The notes under the pieces were generated by a model. The model did no database searches, was not told the origin of the DNA, and was given only the letters and a program-made list of their open reading frames with translations. Shown here one piece after another: positions 50,555 through 58,467 of a stretch of DNA of 64,000 bases (its first letter is position 1; the number at the start of each line of letters is the position of its first letter). The stretch is taken from the NCBI RefSeq assembly GCF_000328685.1, contig NC_019974.1, positions 356,001 to 420,000 on the forward strand, given 5' to 3'. The DNA is from Natronococcus occultus SP4. GTDB taxonomy: Archaea > Halobacteriota > Halobacteria > Halobacteriales > Natrialbaceae. The translations under genes were made by a program, and so were the position numbers.

Positions 50555-51259
50555 TCACTCGTCGGCAGCCGCGTCGTCCGACGATTCAGGCGACGTCGCG
50601 CTCGACTCCTTGTCAACCGTGTCCTCGGTGTCGTCTGGCGCTGGCTTCGGATCGACGTTCCCGTCGGCCCCGTCCTCGGCGACCGGCTCACCACCGGGAG
50701 CCTGCTCGAAGCCGACCAGCTCGGTCGCGACGGCCGCGATCTGCTCGCCGCCGAGCTCGGTGAGGTCGGTTTCGATCGACTCGAGGCGGTCGGTCCCGAT
50801 CCCGTTGTCGGCGGCGAGGGGCTTCGTCCGGTCGATCGCCCGCTCCATAGCGACGATCTCGACGGTCAGTTCGGTCATTCGGGCCTGGTACTGGGGCGTC
50901 GAGAGCTCGTCGCCGTCCTCCCGGAGCCGGTCGCGCTCGTTCTCGAGGACGTCGAGCTGTGTGGCCAGACTGTCGATCTGTTCGTCGACGAGCCGTTCGC
51001 GGGTCTCGTCGTCGGCGTCCTCGTACTTCGCCTCGAACAGCGCCGATTCCACGGTGCTTGCGGTGTCGGCCGCGCTCGACTGCATGAAGGTAGTGACGCC
51101 TCGCTCGACGTCGGCGTCGTGTGTCGTGTGTCCGTCCTCGTGCTGTTCGACCGCGGGACCGTCGCCGACGCTCGCCGGAGTGCCGCTGGTGGCGGGAGCG
51201 ACCGCCAGCCCGACGACGAGCACCGCGGCGAGGAGGGCGACCGACCGAGTAGCGTTCAT
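50555..51259 (-). CDS. Exported coiled-coil protein, unknown function
   Basis: The 234-residue protein has a Sec-type signal peptide (RSVALLAAVLVVGLAVAPATSG), a mostly helical body with heptad-like Leu/Glu/Asp repeats (DEQIDSLATQLDVLENERDRLRED) and a C-terminal low-complexity Asp/Glu/Ser tail. There is no lipobox or C-terminal anchor, so it may be secreted or held at the surface in another way. It lies 67 bp upstream of the ArsR-like gene on the same strand. The start at 51259 is about 27 nt after a TATA-like box. Confidence 0.78.
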   Translation of the reverse strand: MNATRSVALLAAVLVVGLAVAPATSGTPASVGDGPAVEQHEDGHTTHDADVERGVTTFMQSSAADTASTVESALFEAKYEDADDETRERLVDEQIDSLATQLDVLENERDRLREDGDELSTPQYQARMTELTVEIVAMERAIDRTKPLAADNGIGTDRLESIETDLTELGGEQIAAVATELVGFEQAPGGEPVAEDGADGNVDPKPAPDDTEDTVDKESSATSPESSDDAAADE

Positions 51260-51282
51260 TACCCCGTTGGACCGTCGATCGG

Positions 51283-51292
51283 CCTAAAAAGG
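51283..51292 (-). promoter_or_regulatory. TATA-like box of the coiled-coil protein gene
   Basis: CCTTTTTAGG on the minus strand, about 24-33 nt before the ATG at 51259. Confidence 0.45.
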
Positions 51293-51635
51293 CGGGTCTT
51301 CGTTCGAATCGTTTACGCCCGGTTCGCGCCGTTCGGTGTGTGCCAGGGGGTTTACGCCGAGTGTAGTGGAACCGTTGTGGCCGGCCCACGGTTTGGAGCT
51401 GCGGTCGCTGGTGCCGTGAAACCGTTCGGGGTCCCGTTCGACCGTCACTCGGCCGATCAGCCGGTCGTTACCCGCCACCGGGTCTCGTTTGCGGCGCGCT
51501 TATCGTCGGCGTTATGAACTGTTGTGGCTGTGCGACTGGTCGTCGAACCGCCGAAACGGCCGGTTGCTCCTCGGCCCGGCAGACGGCAACGCTCACAGAA
51601 AAGTTATACGTCCTCGGTCCCTGGTATCTAATGAC
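51293..51635. other. Intergenic region, no gene seen
   Basis: About 340 bp separate the divergent coiled-coil and DUF5802-like genes. Short frames in it are Cys/Arg-rich and do not look coding. The right end (51599-51608, AAAAGTTATACG) is a good TATA-like element about 27-30 nt before the next start. No tRNA fold was recognised despite a GTTCGAATC string near 51302. Confidence 0.5.
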
Positions 51636-52007
51636 ATGTTCGAGGTGTTCTCGCGAAGCTACTACCTCGGTCGTCTCTACGTCACCCCGACCGACCATCC
51701 CCGCGCCCTCATCCACGACGAACAGCACGAACGGCTCAACGAGGAGGTCTACACCACCGGCGAGGGTGTCGAGCGACTCGACGCCCCGCTGGTGATGAAA
51801 CTCGAGTCCCACCACTTCCCGGTCCACGGCGACGCGTCCGTACCGACGAACACGCTCGCGCTCCCGGAGTCGCTGCTCGAGGACGTCGACGTCACGAGCC
51901 CGCCCTCGCTCCGGGAGGTGTTGCTCGCGCGCCGCCAACAGGCCGAGCAGCTGCTGACTTTCGCCGGCTGGGATCCCACTGACGTCGACCCCGGCGCCGG
52001 AACCTAG
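51636..52007 (+). CDS. DUF5802-like haloarchaeal protein
   Basis: The 123-residue protein starts MFEVFSRSYYLGRLYVTP and has a conserved-looking middle (VERLDAPLVMKLESHHFPVHGD) typical of a haloarchaeal family of unknown function. No signal peptide or helices. The start at 51636 lies about 30 nt after AAAAGTTATACG. It is followed, 29 bp on, by the Vms1-like gene, and could be co-transcribed with it. Confidence 0.78.
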   Translation: MFEVFSRSYYLGRLYVTPTDHPRALIHDEQHERLNEEVYTTGEGVERLDAPLVMKLESHHFPVHGDASVPTNTLALPESLLEDVDVTSPPSLREVLLARRQQAEQLLTFAGWDPTDVDPGAGT

Positions 52008-52036
52008 AAGTACTCCCGCTTCGCGTGTTCGCCCGG

Positions 52037-52948
52037 ATGCTCGACGAGTTGCTCGGTCGCGCCTCCCTGAAGGAACGCATCGACGAACTCGAGGAGGAGA
52101 ACGAACGACTGCGGAAGCGCTACGAGGCCGAATCCGAGCGCCGCTCCGAGGCGGTGACGGCCCGACAGGACGCCGAGGAGCGACAGAACCGCCTCGAAGA
52201 CCGCATCGCCCAGCTCGAGGGCGAACTCGAGCGGATCGAGGCCGACGCCGGCGGCCCGACGGTTCGGCGACGCGTCGAACTGCGGGGCCGACGCCTCGAG
52301 GACGTCCTCGATCGGCTGCGGTCGATCCGAACCGGCCCGGAGGGCGCACTCACCGCGAGCCTCGCGGACGACGTCCCGGAGACGGTTCGGACCGAGCTCG
52401 GGGACGTGCTGGACGAGCGGGTCGCCCTGCTCGAGGACGCCGCACCCTGCCTGTGTTGTGTCGACGACGCCGGCCTCGTCTCGGTCACGCTCGACCCGCC
52501 CGTCGACCCGGGACTCGAACCGACCTGGACGGATCGGTTCCGGCTCGAGCGGGAGTGGTTCCTGCCGACCGGACGGCACGTCCTCGCGCTCGTGCGGGCG
52601 GACCTGTTCGCGCTCGGAGTCTACGAGGGCGACGAGCGCGTCGACTACCGGGGCTTCGAGAGCGACGTGAAGGGCAACCACTCGAAGGGCGGGTTCTCGC
52701 AGGCCCGCTTCGAGCGGATCCGCGACGACCAGATCGACGCCCACCTCGAGCGCTGCCGGGAAGTCCTCGCGGAACGCGACGCGGAGCGTCTCTACGTCGT
52801 CGGCCAGCGGGGCGTCGTCGACGCGCTCGTCGAGGAGGCCGCCCTCGAGCCAGCGGCGACCGCCGCCGTCGACGCCACCGGTGATCCGAAGGAAGCGCTC
52901 GAGGACGCCCGTCGCTCGTTTTGGACGACGACGCTGACCGTCGTCTGA
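52037..52948 (+). CDS. Vms1/ANKZF1-family peptidyl-tRNA hydrolase, archaeal
   Basis: The 303-residue protein has an N-terminal coiled coil (about residues 5-70, LKERIDELEEENERLRKRYE). The catalytic domain of the eRF1-like VLRF1 fold follows, with the GNHSKGGFSQARFERIRDDQ motif, in which the Gln after GGFS is the expected catalytic residue, and YVVGQRGVVDALVEEAA at the end. Eukaryotic Vms1 releases stalled peptidyl-tRNA on 60S subunits during ribosome quality control; an archaeal homologue suggests the same role. The ATG at 52037 is preferred over the GTG at 52025. Confidence 0.85.
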   Translation: MLDELLGRASLKERIDELEEENERLRKRYEAESERRSEAVTARQDAEERQNRLEDRIAQLEGELERIEADAGGPTVRRRVELRGRRLEDVLDRLRSIRTGPEGALTASLADDVPETVRTELGDVLDERVALLEDAAPCLCCVDDAGLVSVTLDPPVDPGLEPTWTDRFRLEREWFLPTGRHVLALVRADLFALGVYEGDERVDYRGFESDVKGNHSKGGFSQARFERIRDDQIDAHLERCREVLAERDAERLYVVGQRGVVDALVEEAALEPAATAAVDATGDPKEALEDARRSFWTTTLTVV

Positions 52949-53029
52949 GCGTCGCGTGCGCAGCGGTCACGACCGCCGAAACGGACGGACATCAGGGCAT
53001 TCATTACCGCGCCGTTCGACTGTCGAGTG

Positions 53030-53746
53030 ATGAGTATCCCGTCGTTCGTCATCGGCATCGCCGGCGGCACGGGCGCCGGAAAGACGACGGTTTCCCGGAC
53101 CGTCGCCGAGACGGTCGGCGAGGCCGTCACGCGGATCCCCCTGGACAACTACTACGAGGACCTCTCGCATCTCGAGTACGAGGAGCGCGCCGAGGTCAAC
53201 TACGACCACCCCTCCGCCTTCGAGTGGGAGCTGCTTCGCGACCAGCTCGACTCGCTGCTGATGGGCCAGCCCGTCGAGATGCCCCAGTACGACTTCGAGG
53301 TGCACAACCGCAAGGACGAGCGGGTCACCGTCGAGCCCTCCGACGTGATCGTCCTCGAGGGCATCCTCTCGCTGTTCGACGAGCAAGTCCTCGAGATGCT
53401 CGACCTGAAGGTGTATGTGATGACCGACGCCGACGTCCGCATCCTCCGGCGGATCGAGCGCGACGTCATCGACCGGGGTCGGGATCTGGAGGGCGTCATC
53501 GACCAGTACCTCGGGACGGTGAAGCCGATGCACGAACAGTTCGTCGCGCCGACGAAGAAAAACGCCGACATCATCATCCCCGAGGGAGCGAACCGGATGG
53601 CCGTCGACCTGCTGGTCGAGAAGGTCGAGGCCGAGCTCGCGCCCGGCGATCCCGACGCCGACGGCGATCGGACGTTCCCCCTCGAGGTCGGCGAGGGCCG
53701 ACCGACGCGGGTCGATGCCGACTCCTCGAGCCGTCCCGACGACTGA
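53030..53746 (+). CDS. udk: Uridine kinase
   Basis: The 238-residue P-loop kinase has GIAGGTGAGKTT, PLDNYYEDLSHLEYEERAEV, NYDHPSAFEWELL, and GRDLEGVIDQYLGTVKPMHEQF, all family landmarks. It phosphorylates uridine or cytidine to UMP or CMP in pyrimidine salvage. The last 35 residues are extended and polar. Independent of the nucleoside-phosphorylase cluster, but acting on the same metabolites. The start is the second codon of the GTGATG pair. Confidence 0.93.
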   Translation: MSIPSFVIGIAGGTGAGKTTVSRTVAETVGEAVTRIPLDNYYEDLSHLEYEERAEVNYDHPSAFEWELLRDQLDSLLMGQPVEMPQYDFEVHNRKDERVTVEPSDVIVLEGILSLFDEQVLEMLDLKVYVMTDADVRILRRIERDVIDRGRDLEGVIDQYLGTVKPMHEQFVAPTKKNADIIIPEGANRMAVDLLVEKVEAELAPGDPDADGDRTFPLEVGEGRPTRVDADSSSRPDD

Positions 53747-53929
53747 GACGGATTGCCGTCCCGAGCTCCCGGCGCAACCGCCGTTCGGTCGCGGTTGGGC
53801 CGGAACTGACCGACAGTAACCCGTACGAAACGCCGATCCCGCCGAGTCCGCACACTGCGTGTGTCACCCGTCTGCCAGTCCGTCGGCGAGATCTCTACCG
53901 TTAAGTGATCGCTCGTCAGATGGCTCCGT

Positions 53930-54946
53930 ATGCAGATCGCGATTCTCGCTCACGAGAAGTTCCCCGGTCGCGCCAAGACCGCCCTGGGAGTGCTCCGCTA
54001 TGCCGACTACGACGTCGAGGCCGTCCTCGACCGCGACAGCGCCGGCGACCGCGTCGTCGACCACGTTCCCGACGTCCAGGACGCTCCGATCGTCGCGGGG
54101 ATGGACGACGTCGAGGACGTCGACGCCCTGCTGATCGGAATCGCCCCGATCGGTGGCGGCTTCGACGAGAGCTGGCGCGAGGACGTCCGGACGGCCCTCG
54201 AACGGGGCTGTGACGTTATCTCGGGACTGCACTACTTCCTCGAAGACGACGAGGAGTTCGCCGTCCTCGCCGAGGAGAACGACTGCGAGCTGTGGGACGT
54301 CCGTAACCCGTCCGAGGACCTGACCGTCGCAGACGGCGTCGCCGGCGACGTCGACGCCGAGGTCATCCTCACCGTCGGCACCGACTGCTCGGTCGGCAAG
54401 ATGACCGTCTCGATGGAGCTGGCCCGCGACGCCCGCGAGGCCGGCTACGACGCGGCCGTGATCCCGACGGGCCAGACCGGGATCATGATCGAGGGCTGGG
54501 GGAACCCGATCGACCGCGTCGTCTCGGATTTCACTGCCGGTGCGGTCGAGGAGATGATCCTCGAGAAGGGCGACGAACACGACTACCTCTTCGTCGAGGG
54601 GCAGGGCAGTATCGTCCACCCCGCCTACTCGGCGGTGACCTGTGGTATCCTCCACGGCTCGATGGCCGACCAGCTCGTGCTCTGTCACGACGCCGGCCGG
54701 GAGGCGATCCACGGCTACGAGGAGTTCGAGCTCCCCTCGCTGCCGAGCTACGTCGATCTCTACGAGGACCTCGCCGAACCGGTCGCCGACGCGACCGTCA
54801 CCGCCGGCGCGCTCAACACCTCGGATCTCGCGGACGACGCCGCGGCCCGGGACACGGTCGAAGAGTACGCCGACGCGATCGACGCGCCCGCGGCCGACGT
54901 GATCCGATTTGGCACCGACGACCTGCTGGAGGCGCTGCTCGAATGA
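53930..54946 (+). CDS. dgcN: DgcN-like D-glutamate N-acyltransferase (DUF1611)
   Basis: The 338-residue protein has the DUF1611 pattern: an N-terminal Rossmann-like part (ILAHEKFPGRAKTALGVLRY), a P-loop-like GTDCSVGKMTVSMEL and VIPTGQTGIMIEGWG. Members are named DgcN in bacteria and haloarchaea, where they N-acylate D-glutamate in the first step of D-glutamate catabolism. It overlaps the downstream racemase gene by four bases (ATGA). A TATA-like TTAAG lies about 28 nt before the ATG. Confidence 0.82.
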   Translation: MQIAILAHEKFPGRAKTALGVLRYADYDVEAVLDRDSAGDRVVDHVPDVQDAPIVAGMDDVEDVDALLIGIAPIGGGFDESWREDVRTALERGCDVISGLHYFLEDDEEFAVLAEENDCELWDVRNPSEDLTVADGVAGDVDAEVILTVGTDCSVGKMTVSMELARDAREAGYDAAVIPTGQTGIMIEGWGNPIDRVVSDFTAGAVEEMILEKGDEHDYLFVEGQGSIVHPAYSAVTCGILHGSMADQLVLCHDAGREAIHGYEEFELPSLPSYVDLYEDLAEPVADATVTAGALNTSDLADDAAARDTVEEYADAIDAPAADVIRFGTDDLLEALLE

Positions 54947-55986
54947 GCCTCGAGACCGAGTTCGAACGACACACCCTGCCCCTCGAGTTTCCCTTTGGTA
55001 TCTCGCGGGGCACCGCGACCGACGCGGAGGTCGTCACCGTCCGGATCGAGGACGACGAGGGTCTCGTCGGCGTCGGCGGCGCGGGTCCCTCGTCCCACTA
55101 CGGGGAGACGCCCGACACCGTCGCCGCGGTCCTGCCCGACCTGCTGGCGGTCGTCGAGGACGTCGGCGATCCCCACGAACTCGAGCGGATCGAGCGCCGC
55201 ATGCGCGAGACCGTCAACCGAAATCCGGCGGCCCGCTGTGCGGTCAGCGTCGCCGTCCACGATCTCGTCGCCAAACGCCTGGAGGTACCGCTCTATCGCT
55301 ACTGGGGGCTCGATCCCGAGGACACGCTCGAGACCTCCTACACGATCGGGCTCGACGACCCCGAGACGATGCGCGAGAAGACCGAGACGGCCCTCGAGCG
55401 GGGTCACGGACGGCTGAAAGTTAAGCTCGGCACCGACCGCGATATCGAGATCGTTCGGACGATCCGCTCGGTCGCGCCCGACGTCGACCTCTTCGTCGAC
55501 GCCAACGAGGCCTGGACGCCCCGCGAGGCCGTCCGCAAGATCGACCGTCTCGCCGAGTTCGACCTCGAGTTCGTCGAACAGCCAGTCGCCGCCGAGGACC
55601 CGGAGGGGCTGCGGTTCGTCTACGAGCGCTCGTCGCTGCCGATCGCGGCCGACGAGTCCTGTATCACCGTCGAGGACGTCCCGCGGATCGCCGACCGCTG
55701 TGACATCGCGAACCTGAAGCTGATGAAGTGTGGCGGCCTCCGTGAGGCGAAGCGACTGATCCACACCGCCCGCGCCCACGGGCTCGAGGTGATGTGTGGC
55801 TGCATGACCGAGTCCAACGCCTCCATCGCGGCGGCCTGCCACCTCGCGCCGCTGCTCGACTACGCCGATCTGGACGGCTCCCTGCTGCTCGAGGAGGATC
55901 CCTACGACGGCGTCCCGATGTCCGGCGGCGAGATCGACCTCGGGGGGCTCGAGCGGGCCGGAACGGGCGCCGTCCTCGAGGAGTAG
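54943..55986 (+). CDS. dgcA: DgcA-like N-acyl-glutamate racemase / dipeptide epimerase (enolase superfamily)
   Basis: The 347-residue protein has the muconate-lactonising enolase-superfamily ligands: a KxK in LKVKLG, metal ligands in LFVDANEAW, VEQPVA and ADESC, and the second catalytic Lys in NLKLMKCGG, with CMTES at the end. This pattern is shared by L-Ala-D/L-Glu epimerases. Coupling to dgcN by a four-base overlap supports racemisation of N-acyl-D-glutamate. The two reactions together should turn D-Glu into the L-form for use. Confidence 0.85.
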   Translation: MSLETEFERHTLPLEFPFGISRGTATDAEVVTVRIEDDEGLVGVGGAGPSSHYGETPDTVAAVLPDLLAVVEDVGDPHELERIERRMRETVNRNPAARCAVSVAVHDLVAKRLEVPLYRYWGLDPEDTLETSYTIGLDDPETMREKTETALERGHGRLKVKLGTDRDIEIVRTIRSVAPDVDLFVDANEAWTPREAVRKIDRLAEFDLEFVEQPVAAEDPEGLRFVYERSSLPIAADESCITVEDVPRIADRCDIANLKLMKCGGLREAKRLIHTARAHGLEVMCGCMTESNASIAAACHLAPLLDYADLDGSLLLEEDPYDGVPMSGGEIDLGGLERAGTGAVLEE

Positions 55987-55989
55987 GCC

Positions 55990-56763
55990 CTAGAGGATCA
56001 GGTAGATCCCGGTCGGAATCAGCAGGACGCCGAGAACGATCTCGAGCCGAGCCGGATCGACCCGGTGGGCGACCAGCCAGCCGGCGACGGCACCGACGAC
56101 GATCGGGAGCGCGAGCAGTCCTGCGAGCACGACCGAGACGGCGTCCTGCAGGTAGTAGCCCCCGACGGCGAAGCCGGAGATAAAGATCGCCTGGAGCTGT
56201 GCGACCCCCAGTGCTACGAGCATCGGCACGCCCAGCAGGACCAGTGCCGGCACCGCGAGGACGGGGCCGCCGACGCCGACCAGGCCGGCGACGGTCCCCA
56301 GCGCGAGGCCGACTCCCGCGAAGACGAGCCGTCCGCGCCCCGTTTCCGCGTCGACGCTGGCCAGCGAGGGGAGTCCCCGGAGTCGTCGGTACGCCAGCAG
56401 GATCCCGGTACAGACGATGAGGATCCCGAGGAGGATCCCGAACAGCCGCCGCGAGACGAACGCGTTCAGGAAGGTGCCGGCCAGCGCGCCGAGCACGCCC
56501 GACCCCGCGAGCACCGTCGCCAGCGCCCGCCCCTCCCGTCCGACCAGCTCGCCCGAGCGCGCGTAGCCGACGACGCCGATCACCCCGACGAGGACGAACA
56601 GGACGTGGGCGGTTCCTGCGACCGTCGCCGAGGACAGCGGCGTCAGCAGGTAGAGCGCGATCGTCACGAAGATCCCGCCCGCGCCGACGGTCGTGCAGCC
56701 GACTCCCGACAGTAGGGCGACGAGGAGCAACGCGAGGAGGATCTCGAACGGAACGGGAACCAT
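55990..56763 (-). CDS. TSUP family transporter (TauE/SafE type)
   Basis: A 257-residue permease with eight predicted helices, a Gly-rich N-terminal helix (LLSGVGCTTVGAGGIFVTIALY) and its internal duplicate (GLVGVGGPVLAVPALVLLGVP), the twin motifs of the family. Family members export sulfite, sulfoacetate or other organosulfonates or sulfur compounds. Substrate unknown. The ATG at 56763 is chosen; one more Met lies 10 codons upstream. It converges with dgcA, 3 bp apart. Confidence 0.87.
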   Translation of the reverse strand: MVPVPFEILLALLLVALLSGVGCTTVGAGGIFVTIALYLLTPLSSATVAGTAHVLFVLVGVIGVVGYARSGELVGREGRALATVLAGSGVLGALAGTFLNAFVSRRLFGILLGILIVCTGILLAYRRLRGLPSLASVDAETGRGRLVFAGVGLALGTVAGLVGVGGPVLAVPALVLLGVPMLVALGVAQLQAIFISGFAVGGYYLQDAVSVVLAGLLALPIVVGAVAGWLVAHRVDPARLEIVLGVLLIPTGIYLIL

Positions 56764-56934
56764 CGCGTACGGACGGCTATGCTCGCTTTGCATGAAGTGT
56801 CCCGGGGTCCGCGATCGGTCGGGGCGCCGACGGAACCGACCCCGTGCCGACACCCCTCGAGCGGTTCGACGCGACGACAGTCGTCGCGACCGCCAAAATC
56901 GTTTAACAGGACTCCTCCCGTGCGACGTATTGTC

Positions 56935-57924
56935 ATGAACAACAGTAACGACGGCGCGGGACTCACGCGGCGAGCACTGTTGGGGGCCAGCGCCGGAACG
57001 CTCGCGCTCTCGACGATCGGCACCGTACAGGCCGACGGGGAGAGCGAACGCGGACTGCTCTCCGGGCGGTGTCCCGACACGACGCTCCGACCGAGTATGG
57101 GCCACTGTGTGGGGGCGAGTACGGAGGGCTGTGCGGACGACCATCCCGTCACGATCGAGCTTCGGGAAGCCGTTGCGGACACCCTCGAGGACCGGTACCC
57201 CGACGCCGGCGCCCTGCTCGAGGCCGGGTTCAAACCCTATTTCGACACGCTCGACGGCGACGACGACGGCTGGTCACACTGGCTGCATCCGGAGTACATC
57301 GGCGACGACGCCGTCCTCGATCCGGAGCGTCCGGAGTCGGTGCTGGTCGACAACGACTCCTGGCGCTCGATCGGGGTCATGTTCATCGCGACCCGCGACG
57401 GCGAGCCGATCTCCCCGCCGCCGGCGGTGTACGAGGCCGACGACGACAGCTGGGAGGGGCCACCCGAGGTCGACGACTATCACGAAGAGCATCACGACGA
57501 TCACGACCCCCATTATCCAGACGACGAGCACGACCCTCATCACCCAGACGGCGACCACGACCACCACCCGAACGGCGATCCGGACCGCTGCTCGCCGTGG
57601 CACTACCACGCCGGCGCCCCGGGGAGGCTCGCCTGGTGGTACTACCGGAAGGTCTACGAGCGCTCCTACCGCGAGGGCGAGCTGTTGCCGCCCTGCCGGA
57701 CGCCCTGTATGATGCACGTCTGGACGGTCGACCACCCCGAGGGCGTCTACGCCCACGGCGGCCCGCCGCCGGCGTACCGCGAGCGCGAGCCGGCCGACGA
57801 CCCGGGGTTCGAGACCGACGCGGAGCCGGGCGAGGACGAACTCGGCTGGGACGCGCTCCCCGACGAGGACGTCCCGGATCGGCTCCCCGAATCGTTCTCG
57901 CTGGCCGACGGGCTCGGACTGTAG
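56935..57924 (+). CDS. Tat-exported His-rich protein, unknown
   Basis: The 329-residue protein begins with a twin-arginine signal (LTRRALLGASAGTLALS). The fold after it is unrecognised, with conserved-looking aromatic stretches (HTWLHPEYIG-like and WYYRKVYERSYREGE) and several Cys. From about residue 183 to 222 there is a His/Asp-rich run with more than a dozen His, likely to bind transition metals. No known domain was recognised. It is monocistronic, starting about 30 nt after GTTTAACA, and converges with a kinase gene. Confidence 0.75.
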   Translation: MNNSNDGAGLTRRALLGASAGTLALSTIGTVQADGESERGLLSGRCPDTTLRPSMGHCVGASTEGCADDHPVTIELREAVADTLEDRYPDAGALLEAGFKPYFDTLDGDDDGWSHWLHPEYIGDDAVLDPERPESVLVDNDSWRSIGVMFIATRDGEPISPPPAVYEADDDSWEGPPEVDDYHEEHHDDHDPHYPDDEHDPHHPDGDHDHHPNGDPDRCSPWHYHAGAPGRLAWWYYRKVYERSYREGELLPPCRTPCMMHVWTVDHPEGVYAHGGPPPAYREREPADDPGFETDAEPGEDELGWDALPDEDVPDRLPESFSLADGLGL

Positions 57925-57936
57925 CCGGTCCGCTCG

Positions 57937-58386
57937 CTACGCCGAGCGCCACCGTTCGAACGCCTCGAGGACTCGATCGGTCGCCTCCGTGGCCGACAGC
58001 TCGTCGGTGTCGAGCTCGAGATCCGCCTCGGGCGCGTCGAACTCCCGGGAGACGACGTGGACGCCCTGCTCGGAGATCGCGTCCTCGCGCCGGCGGTTGC
58101 GCTCTAGGCAGGTCTCGAGGCTCGCGGTCACGAGGACGAACCGGACGTCGCCGAGGGTTCGGAACCGGTCCTGCCACTCGCGGCGGTAGAAGGTGGCGTC
58201 GACGAGCCAGACGACGTCCTCGGGTCCCTCGGCGACCCGTTCGTACAGCTGTTCGTAGGTCCGCGTCGAGAACTCGTCGGAGTGCACCAATCGAACCGAC
58301 TCGCCGCGGGCCTCGAGCCGGTCTGCGACGCGGGTCGAGACGGTCGTCTTTCCCGCGCCGGGCGGGCCACAGAGGGCGACGATCAC
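57937..58386 (-). CDS. Small P-loop kinase/ATPase (AAA superfamily-like)
   Basis: The 149-residue protein has Walker A GPPGAGKTT near its start, HSDEFSTRTYEQLYE, and RRREDAISEQGVHVV in the lid. The closest resemblances are adenylylsulfate/Zeta-type and other small-molecule kinases. The substrate cannot be told. The start is a GTG at 58386 just before IVALCGPPG. No Met lies upstream in the open frame, so this start rests on the motif position. Confidence 0.8.
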   Translation of the reverse strand: MIVALCGPPGAGKTTVSTRVADRLEARGESVRLVHSDEFSTRTYEQLYERVAEGPEDVVWLVDATFYRREWQDRFRTLGDVRFVLVTASLETCLERNRRREDAISEQGVHVVSREFDAPEADLELDTDELSATEATDRVLEAFERWRSA

Positions 58387-58467
58387 GGACCCTCGTAGGC
58401 GGTCAAGGTAGTAACGCTCTCCGATCGCTCCCGAGCTTTTCCGTCCGGAGCCGTTACTTGGAACCGG

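Noticed and set aside
51302..51320. GTTCGAATC string resembling a tRNA T-loop
   Set aside because: The flanking bases do not form a T stem, and no acceptor or anticodon stem can be drawn.
51514..51795. Cys-rich frame starting MNCCGCATG upstream of the DUF5802-like gene
   Set aside because: It runs into the DUF5802-like gene in another frame, and only its first residues look zinc-like. The start at 51636 in the other frame fits the TATA box and family.
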